Of a stretch of 64,000 nucleotides of DNA, positions 57,116-64,000 are shown piece by piece (within the stretch, counting starts at the first letter, position 1; each line of letters starts with the position of its first letter). The translations under genes were made by a program, and so were the position numbers. The stretch is from Amblyornis subalaris. Taxonomy: Eukaryota; Chordata; Aves; Passeriformes; Ptilonorhynchidae. A model generated the notes under the pieces. That model was not told the DNA's origin and ran no database searches. It saw only the letters and a list, made by a program, of their open reading frames with translations. The stretch is taken from positions 1 through 64,000 of the forward strand of contig JACAXG010000130.1 of NCBI GenBank assembly GCA_018881555.1, read 5' to 3'.

Positions 57116-57340
57116 TGAAGGAATTGGGTTGCTCAGCTTGGAGAAGAGAAGAGTTTGGGGTGACCTANTTGAGGCCTTCCAGAACCTGAAGGAGATGACA
57201 GGAAAGATGGAGAGAGACGATTTACAAGGGCCTGGAGGGACAGGACAAGGGGGAATGGCATCAAACTGCCAGAGAACAGGTTTAGGGGTGGGATAAGGCG
57301 ATCTTTAAACTCCCTTCCAACCCAAACCATTCTGGGATTC
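57116..57340 (+). mobile_element. CR1 LINE 3' fragment, type A variant, internally deleted
   Basis: Begins CTGAAGGAATTGGGTTGCTC, then GGAGAAGAGAAGAGTTTGGG, CTGAAGGAGATGACAGGAAA and GAGAGAGACGATTTACAAGG. It then jumps from AGAACAGGTTTAGGGG to TGGGATAAGGCGATCTTTAA and the tail CCTTCCAACCCAAACCATTC. About 200 bases present in the related copy at 63720 or at 31104 are missing in the middle. Confidence 0.92.
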
Positions 57341-58064
57341 AACGAAAGATAAAGGGAGCTCAAAACCCCTCTCACAAGGCACCACCTGTACCACCAACCT
57401 GTGGGTGAGAGGACTTTGTCTGCTTTTCCCGTCCCTTGTGCTGCCATGCAACAAAAACACAGGAATGTGGGCCTGAAAGGAGAAAGGTTCCAAGGAAAAG
57501 TGACTCTTCAGGATCACATCTTCGACAGCGAGTCCTGGAGTCCGAGCTTGCTGCCAGGACTTGACGCATTTCATAGCAAACAGTGACATCAAAAAATTGT
57601 TAAAGTTTGCTGTTGTTTCCACATGTGGTACAGATTCGTCTCTGGTGAAATACACCTTGGATTAATTCCCCACAGAGTGGTAAAATCCCAACAAAAGCTT
57701 TAGGGGATGAAGCCACCCCGTCTGATCCCCAGCCCACTTCTCCAGCCACTCACCCTGAGATGGACAGTGCCGTGGTGACCTCCATGAAGGGGAGAACGAG
57801 CTGTTCTTGGCCAAACCTCTCCAAAAGCCCGGCTGCTGGGCACGGAGAAGGGGGGATCACAACCAGTTCCATCCAGAACATTTGGAAAAGAAGAGTTACG
57901 GCGACCGAATGCTGNGGGGCCCAGGGCCTGCCAGCGCGTGGGAGGATGTGCTCCCAGGATCTACTCGTTCCTCTTCCTTTCTGGCTTCCAGAGAGAGCCA
58001 GACATCTCCCTCCATCAGGCTGAGGCAGCTGGGCACAGGGGGAAGCTGAAAAGCAGCAGAATTT

Positions 58065-58132
58065 CGGAGCGGAGGGGGGACGGCCGGTGCGGTTTCGTTA
58101 CTTCCACAGTCGAGCCGACGATATTTTGGTCG
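58065..58132. promoter_or_regulatory. Very CpG-dense short patch
   Basis: Ten CpGs occur in 68 bases, between TTTCGGAGCGGA and TTGGTCGTG. More lie to the left at 57899-57965. The surroundings return to AT-rich DNA right of 58140. No open frame has a recognisable motif. It may be a small unmethylated regulatory element or first-exon region; it is too small to assign. Confidence 0.28.
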
Positions 58133-59133
58133 TGCAGTTTTGGATTTAGGCACTGAAGTCTGCCTCACTGCTAAATCCTTTTTTGGATTTGGCCTTAAAA
58201 CCTTATGTTCAGCAGCATTTGTTTTATCTTCGAGACTTAGAACACAAGGAGAATTTGGCTTGACTATTTTCTTTCTTCATTCACACGAGGAATCCTGTGA
58301 ATTCATGGGGACGGGAATATGATAATAATCTCTCCCTTAAAATTCATCCCCATAATAGGACACCGAGGCTGCACAGCCACGCAGAGCACAAAGGAAGAGA
58401 TTGGCGGTTCAGGATGTCAAATGTGTCTCCAGATTTCTTGGGTTTCACTGCAATATTGAACTAGACTTTCGGTAGCAGAATGCGAGCTCTTTTAAAAATA
58501 GTTTAGACAAGACATTTGGTAGAAAATGTTAAAGCATATTAACTAGAGAATAAAAACTAACACAGGAAAATGTACTTTCGAAGCTGTGGAGCTGCTGCAG
58601 TCGTGGCTGTGTGAGACCTGTAACTCCATCTCAAAAGATTTAAGCAAATTATACATAATGGGCCAGCAAATTTTATATAAAGGGGCCATTTCTGTTCTGT
58701 TTTATACTTTTCTTTTTAATTCATTGCATAAATGTAACAGAGCAGAAGTCGATGCTGTATGCTTATTTTGTTGAAGTGACTATCAAAGAATAAGAGAAAT
58801 CAGACAAAAAAACCACATTTCTAAAAGTAATTTGATCATAAATATTTACTGGCAGAGCTTTATTTAGTCTGCTGAAACAACAGACANGAAATTAAGAGCA
58901 CCTTGTTGATTAGAAGGCTTTTGTTCAAAGCTTTGGAGTAAAATAAGTGATTCCAAATGTGCAAGTGTTTGCATTTAGTCACTGTATATAAAAACACACA
59001 GTTTTCTCCAGCAGGGAGCTGCAATCCGAGCACGCATCCAATTGCGGCTGTTACTCTGCAGGAATCTTTACATTTTGCAAGGACGGGCAGAAAATATACA
59101 TTTTTAGTGAATTCAAATGATTTTTGTTTTTAG

Positions 59134-59252
59134 AAAAACCGTCAGAGATTTTCGCCGCGGCGGAGCAGGACGGAATAGCTGCAGTGTGCTCAGCACTTCC
59201 ACAAAATACCCCAATTTAGTGTCCTCGAGACGCATCGAGAGCGCGGCGAAAG
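59134..59252. other. CpG-dense segment with splice-like signals on both strands
   Basis: Twelve CpGs fall in 119 bases. On the + strand an acceptor-like TTTTTGTTTTTAG precedes 59134 and a donor-like AAAG|GTAATT follows 59252, with one frame open throughout. On the - strand a strong acceptor-like TTTCCCCGTCTCTTGCAG lies just to the right and other frames are open. The two readings exclude each other. I recognise neither translation, so the strand is left undecided. Confidence 0.22.
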
Positions 59253-60207
59253 GTAATTTGGAGATGAGTGGACAAATCCTGCAAGAGACGGGGAAATAAA
59301 ACAAGTTTTCTGAAGTGCAGTGGAAAGTCTCTTGAGCGAAGTGACGCCGTACAAGAGGAGAAGCACCAGATGGCAAACTGGCAGAGTGTGCTCCTCTGCC
59401 AAAACGAGTGTGTCAGGAGAAGGAGAAAAGTGGAATTAGACGAACGGAAGGAGATAAGGAGTGATTTGATTTGGAAGCACTAGAGCTGTCAGAAGATGAG
59501 GAGGAGTTTGGCTGAACTTTGTGGAAGTGAGAAGCTTCCTGCAAAGCAGGGCAACGAGTTTGTGCTCCTTCAGGAAAATGTAGTGCTCTGTGTGCTCCCA
59601 AGGTAGTCTGAATGTGCTCAGCTTCCCGAATTCTGGCTGTCAGAGGAAGTTCTGCTTCAGAACGTGGGTAATTAACTCCTGTGTGCTCTGAGAGAACGTG
59701 GCTGAACTCGCAGCTCGGTGCGGGTGTCATTACCTAAATGTTTTCTGTGCCATCAGGCTAAGGAAGCCACAGTAGGAATAAATATTTCCCTGAGTGCAGC
59801 AGGGGTGTAAAGTAAAATGTCAATGAGGTCAGGTTGATACAGGGATGGACGATTCTGTGACAAGGCATCCATGCACTTCGTTTGTGAAGTGAGGTTCTCA
59901 CAGCGATGAATTAAATACAGCTCACTGTAAATATAAACCAGACCTTTCACTGCCCTCGTTGCTGCTCTGGATGCATGGGTTAAGTCTGGTACAGAGAGCA
60001 AAATCACTGAGTTCAGCACAGGGTTTTTGGGGTTCTGCATCAATTCAGTTCAACAAATGTGATGTCACTCAAAGCATACAAAGAGTCATCACCAACACTC
60101 CCTGTCCTCCCTACTTACCAGTCTCAACAGCCTCTGATAAATGTGGGCATTCACCCACTCACTTCATCTCACATAACAACCTCCTTCCAATATTAGATGG
60201 CACTGGG

Positions 60208-60277
60208 CATTTCATAGACACATTAATAGCCATAATGGACATTTATAGACATGAATAGGCAGTAATAGACATTCAGA
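60208..60277 (+). repeat. Degenerate tandem repeat
   Basis: Irregular repeats of a motif like AATAGACATT (CATAGACA, AATAGCCATAA, TATAGACATGAATAG, AATAGACATT) at spacings of about 12-18 bases across 70 bases. The array is decayed. Confidence 0.5.
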
Positions 60278-60462
60278 GGCTGTGTATACGTGGAGCTTAG
60301 AGGGGCAAACCAAAAAAACATCCTATGAGGTTTGCTGGAAGTACAGACTAAGGATATCAAACAGCAAAAAATAATTAAATGAAGGTCCAGCCCTAAATTT
60401 TTAACTGCTTAAAATATGCACAAATGCAACATTTAGAAATCTATCTCCTGTTTATATTTAGA

Positions 60463-60573
60463 GCCACAGAAATGCAGAATCATTCGGGTTGGAAAAGCAC
60501 TTTAAGTTCATTGAGGCCAACTTACCCCAGCACTGCCAAGACCACCTCTAACCCATTTCCTTAAGTGCCACAA
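60463..60573 (-). mobile_element. CR1 LINE 3' terminal fragment, type B
   Basis: Antisense tail GAATCATTCGGGTTGGAAAA, then GCACTTTAAGTTCATTGAGG, CCCCAGCACTGCCAAGACCA and CCTTAAGTGCCACA. It is more diverged than most type B copies and fades out after about 60573. Confidence 0.86.
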
Positions 60574-61370
60574 AATTCATATTTTCCTGGGTGATTATTT
60601 ATTCTATCTAAAAGGTAGTTCAAATAATTTTGTTTGAGAAATAGAAAATTCCCTTTAGAGATGTCATGGGATGAGCAAACTGCCTTGTAATAGCAATTTG
60701 ATGAAAAAGTCTCTTTAGAAAGGCAGTGAGAAGAACAGTGAAAGTGTAATCTAGAAGACTTAAATTTTAGCAGATGTTAACAGAAATCATGTTNGAAATA
60801 CAATAAAATCTCCTTCGTGTTCTATGTTACTACATATGCCTGATCTTATTAATACAGCAACTCTTACCAAAAAATTCCAATCTACTTTGCTCTGATTCCC
60901 CTGTTTATTTTGGCTTGGTTTACACCCTGTACTCTCTCCAGTCACTCTGTACTTTGGCCTTTTCCAATCGCCTTTATTTATTGCAGCAGCCCTTTGCAGG
61001 AGGAACTCATCCCTCCAGCCCCTCTCCAGCTCCTTGTGCTCCCTCCCTGCCCTGCCAGCAAACAGCAGTGACTGGGAGGGAGCTGCTCTCTGTAGCTGCT
61101 CTGTAGGCTTCAAGGAGGCCCTTTCCAATGTGAATAAATACAGGAAAATGGCAGTGAGAAGAATAAAGTCAAGCAGTGCTCAGCAAAAGCTCACTCAAGA
61201 GGAAAATCTCCTTTCTGCCATGAGAATAAANATCGACTGATCATTCGTGTCCATGGCTAAAACTCAGCTTAGAGGCACGGGACAAATGCTCCAAATCTGA
61301 GATTCAAAGGTTTATCCCTACAACAATCCTGTTTATTTGTGCTGAAATTGCCAATTACAGAACTACAACG
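60574..61370. other. Unique non-coding DNA
   Basis: AT-rich at the left. Open frames at 60787-61240 on both strands lack recognisable domains. No gene is called. Confidence 0.45.
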
Positions 61371-61540
61371 TCACAGAATCATTTGGGTTGGAAAGACCTC
61401 CAAGATCATCGAGTCCCAGCTGGGCCCGATCCCCACCTTGTCACCAGCCCAAAGCACTGAGTGCCACATCCAGGCCTTCCTTGGATACNTCCAGGGATGA
61501 GGACTCCAAACCTCCCTGGGCAGTCCATTCCACTGTTTAA
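61371..61540 (-). mobile_element. CR1 LINE 3' fragment, another subfamily
   Basis: Antisense tail TCACAGAATCATTTGGGTTG, then GACCTCCAAGATCATCGAGT, CCCCACCTTGTCACCAGCCC, AGTGCCACATCCAGGCCTTC and CCTCCCTGGGCAGTCCATTC. The GCCCGATCCCCACCTTGTCACC segment is not found in types A or B, so this is a further CR1 form. Confidence 0.9.
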
Positions 61541-62600
61541 TCAGTTTGAACTGGTTTAGTACAGCGGGATCAAATCCTCACTCGAAACCATCCCAGTTTT
61601 CATGCTTTAAGAAATAACAAACTCTCCCGTACATAAATACTAAAAGTATGCCTCATTTTTAGTTATATGGAAATAAAATGTGCATCCATATTAATCACTG
61701 ATTTATAGTCCAACAGTCCTCAGCTCACTGAATGTATGTTACTAATGTTGTAACGATCCAAATTTAATTTCACATGGAAAACAACCCTGTGAAGCAACAG
61801 GGATTCTGGGATAAACACCAGTATGTGCATCACTGTGGCTCCTGCTTCCCTGCAGTCGTTAATGGCACCATTAAGNTGGATCATAGCTCAGAGTTTTTTA
61901 AAGGTGAAAAAAAGACTCTCCCCTCAGAAAAACCTGAAGTGTTTTTCTTAGCTCTGTTTTGGACCATACAAGTTCATGCACAGTGTGTATCTGAGAGATC
62001 TGAAAGGGAAAACCTTTAATCAGTATCATTACAGATGACGGAGGAAAGATTCCTTTAATTAATGGTCCTCGCTGGCAACCTGTGCCACTGTAAAATTAGC
62101 TCCGAATTTNTTCTGCCATGTTTACGGGCTCCAGTTCAAAAATCCGTGGAGTGTGGAGTGTTTTACAAGCTCCTGCAGCAGCACAGCAAAGCAGGTGGTT
62201 GGACACAGTGCGAGGAGAAAGTAAATGCAACCGTTTGTCTAGAACAATTTGCAACCCACCGGGAGGGCTCCAATACCAAAGCGGAGACAACTTCAGGATA
62301 GCCACGGAGCAGCTCAGCTCCTGAGTGATCGGAGTTCCACAGAAATCTGCAAAACAATCCCAGTGCCAAGGAGAAGGCAAGAGGCACTGCACCCCCTCTG
62401 CTGCATCCAGCACTCGCAGCTCTGCAGCTACAGGAATTTACCTATCACAAAACTTCGTTTTCCTGCCAGGTTTTTATCAAGCTCTCTGCTTCTGACATCG
62501 TTAATCAAGTCTGTCAGTAACTCTGCGATAGTTAATTAACTAATTAATTGCTTTGCACGCCTGAGTGCAGTGGAAAGCACTGCCAAGGCTGACTTTGTTT
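61541..62600. other. Unique non-coding DNA
   Basis: No exon or repeat is recognised. A short TTAATTAA-like run lies at about 62532-62549, just before the next CR1 copy. Open frames at 61774-62540 overlap on both strands and have no motif. Confidence 0.45.
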
Positions 62601-62775
62601 ATCACAGAATCCTGGAGTGGTTTGGGTTGGAAGGGATCTTAAAGCCCATCCCATTCCACCCCCTGCCATGGGCAGGGACACCTTCCACTATCCCAGGTTG
62701 CTCCAAGCCCCGTCCAGCCTGGCCTTGGACACTTCCAGGGATGGGGCAGCCACANCTTCTCTGGACAACCTGTTC
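62601..62775 (-). mobile_element. CR1 LINE 3' fragment, type A
   Basis: A well-preserved antisense copy: AGTGGTTTGGGTTGGAAGGG, CATTCCACCCCCTGCCATGG, CCTTCCACTATCCCAGGTTG, CCTTGGACACTTCCAGGGAT and CTCTGGACAACCTGTTCC. One N replaces the G of the CACAGCTTCTC phrase. Confidence 0.95.
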
Positions 62776-63719
62776 CCAGATCTTCACAGATGCCAAGGTT
62801 TTAGGAGAAAACAGGACATTTTCCTGTGCCTTTCTCCCAACAATTAGACTGATGACAGGTGCTGCCACTCCTCCCACCAGGCTGAATTTTTGTGGGTTTA
62901 GGTTCTTTGGTTTCAAACATCGCAGCCGCCTGGAGCTTGTTCTGATGCTTTCCTCCAATACTCCGTTTCCCCCATGAAATGAAGCATTTTTCCTGCTTCA
63001 AATCTACTTCGAAAAGCAACATTTAGGCCCCCCCCCCTCCCCGAGATTCTCACTACAATTCCTTTTCCTGCCGCACAGGTGTCTCCCCAAGGATTCCAGC
63101 GACGGGGATGGGCCCCCCGAGCGGCTGCTGGAATCCGTGGCTCCGTTCTCCAGGAACCACCGGGTGCAGATGCAGGTGCAGCTGCAGAACCATCAGGCAC
63201 GGCTGAGAAGTCCTTCAAGGCTTATAAAACATGCACTGCATCTGTTCCCGCCACGGCTCCGGGGCTTTGCCTCTGCATCTGTGCACAACCACACAAGGAG
63301 GAGGCACAGATCCGTTTTTTTTCTCCAGGCACACGTCTCCTTTCTGTTGTTGGCTTGGAATCTTTTTTCCACTTTTCCTTTTTTTTTTTTTTTTTTTCAA
63401 GTCCCACTGAACTCAAAATGGATTGACACTGATCTGTTGTTTGGTCTTCTAAGCAACTTGGCCTGACAATTTGGTGTCAGTTATACCTGCTTCAGGGCAG
63501 ATTGTTCTCAGACTACTTAAAACTCAGTCCATCAGGCTTGGGCTACTCNGCATTTACTCCAAGGCGAAGCACAACGTGGAAGTTGGGCTGCTGGGCTTCT
63601 ATATTTTTTNCTAGTAGTGGAGCATTGCAGGTGAAGTTGGGGCAGAATTTTTATGTTTTTCCAGCTCCTTGGTAAGGTCAGCCATGGGACACCCCTTCTT
63701 TGCTCTTCTTTTGTGTTTT
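62776..63719. other. Unique DNA with homopolymers
   Basis: Contains a C10 run at about 63028-63037 and a T19 run at 63379-63397. The part at 63070-63140 is CpG-richer. Open frames across 62913-63466 include low-complexity ends and no recognisable domain. No gene is called. Confidence 0.45.
63379..63397 (+). repeat. T19 homopolymer
   Basis: Nineteen consecutive T. No neighbouring element explains it. Confidence 0.9.
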
Positions 63720-64000
63720 ATGAGGAAAAGCTGAGGGAATTGGGATAATCCAGCCNGGAGAAGAGAAGTTTTGGGGTGACTTAATTGTGGCTTTCCAGAA
63801 TCTGAAGGAGCCGACAGGAAATATGGAGAGAGACGATTTACAAGGTCCTGGAGTGACAGGACAATGGGGAATGGCTTCAAACTGACAGAGGGTAGGGTTA
63901 GATGGGATATTGGGAAGGAATTGTTCCCTGTCAGGGTGGTGAGTCCCTGGCACAGGTTGCCCAGAGAAGCTGNGGCTGCCCCATCCCTGGAAGTGTCCAA
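63720..64000 (+). mobile_element. CR1 LINE fragment, type A variant, cut by the window end
   Basis: Starts GAGGAAAAGCTGAGGGAATT, then GGAGAAGAGAAGTTTTGGGG, CTGAAGGAGCCGACAGGAAA, GAGAGAGACGATTTACAAGG, GATATTGGGAAGGAATTGTT and GGCTGCCCCATCCCTGG. It runs out at the edge inside the GTGTCCAA block, so its 3' tail is beyond the window. It shares diagnostic phrases with the copy at 57116-57340. Confidence 0.94.

Larger units (their letters stand above)
57341..60462. other. Unique DNA with CpG-dense patches
   Basis: About 3.1 kb without recognised repeats. CpG-dense patches at 57895-58135 and 59134-59252 are listed separately. The part at 58420-58790 is complex, AT-rich and possibly conserved. A degenerate tandem repeat lies at 60208-60277. 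No gene is supported. Confidence 0.4.

Noticed and set aside
1..64000. CRISPR array, operon, phage or other microbial system
   Set aside because: Repeat content, spacing, CpG depletion and lack of dense open frames show vertebrate nuclear DNA. The tandem arrays have no spacers.

Overview
This window looks like vertebrate nuclear DNA from a bird, probably a passerine. The main evidence is about 33 copies of the 3' end of the avian CR1 LINE, on both strands. They fall mostly into two sequence types. Type A carries blocks such as GCTGTGGCTGCCCCATCC, GGAAGTGTCCAAGGCCAGG and CTGCCCATGGCAGGGGGTGG, and ends in a tail like CCTTCCAACCCAAACCATTC. Type B carries GGAAAATTTCTTCATGG and GTGGATGTGGCACTTGGGGA, and ends like GGCTTTTCCAACCTTAATGA. 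A few older or differently ended copies resemble other CR1 subfamilies. Together the copies cover roughly a tenth of the window. Nearly all are cut off at the 5' end, as is usual for CR1. I see no Alu or B1 elements, no long LTRs, no bacterial-style gene packing, no rRNA or tRNA, and no CRISPR.

No complete protein-coding gene can be supported. The window reads as intergenic DNA or very long introns. The longest open frames are explained by antisense CR1, by a tandem repeat whose 18-base unit keeps frames open, or by GC-rich and low-complexity DNA. Two segments could be internal exons: 50067-50223 on the + strand and 45209-45418 on the - strand. Both are open, flanked by splice-like AG and GT sites, and much richer in CpG than their surroundings. 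Neither matches a protein I recognise, and both are low-confidence calls.

Layout: 1-8.4 kb is unique DNA with six CR1 copies, two of them nearly abutting at 7.7-8.4 kb. 8.4-16.8 kb is almost free of CR1 and holds an 8-bp CpG-rich hairpin (8817), a long pyrimidine tract (about 14.25-14.86 kb), a CpG-rich patch (15.0-15.3 kb) and an AT-rich block with four TAATTA sites (about 16.0-16.1 kb). 16.8-35.8 kb has scattered CR1 copies, a small tandem repeat next to a hairpin (22.4 kb) and an A24 tract. 35.9-39.2 kb starts with a compound GAACA/GAATA microsatellite. 39.2-51.3 kb has the longest CR1 copy, the two exon candidates and several CpG clusters. 51.3-57.1 kb is the longest CR1-free stretch (5.8 kb) and contains the most striking local structure, a minisatellite of about 17 units at 53977-54268. 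57.1-64 kb has two CpG-dense patches and four CR1 copies, the last running off the window end.

The assembly contains roughly 140 isolated N bases and no long gap. Where an N falls inside a CR1 copy it replaces exactly one consensus base, so these look like masked ambiguous or polymorphic bases rather than gaps. I found no convincing new multi-gene system. The points most worth following are the possible conserved regulatory blocks, the exon candidates and the minisatellite.
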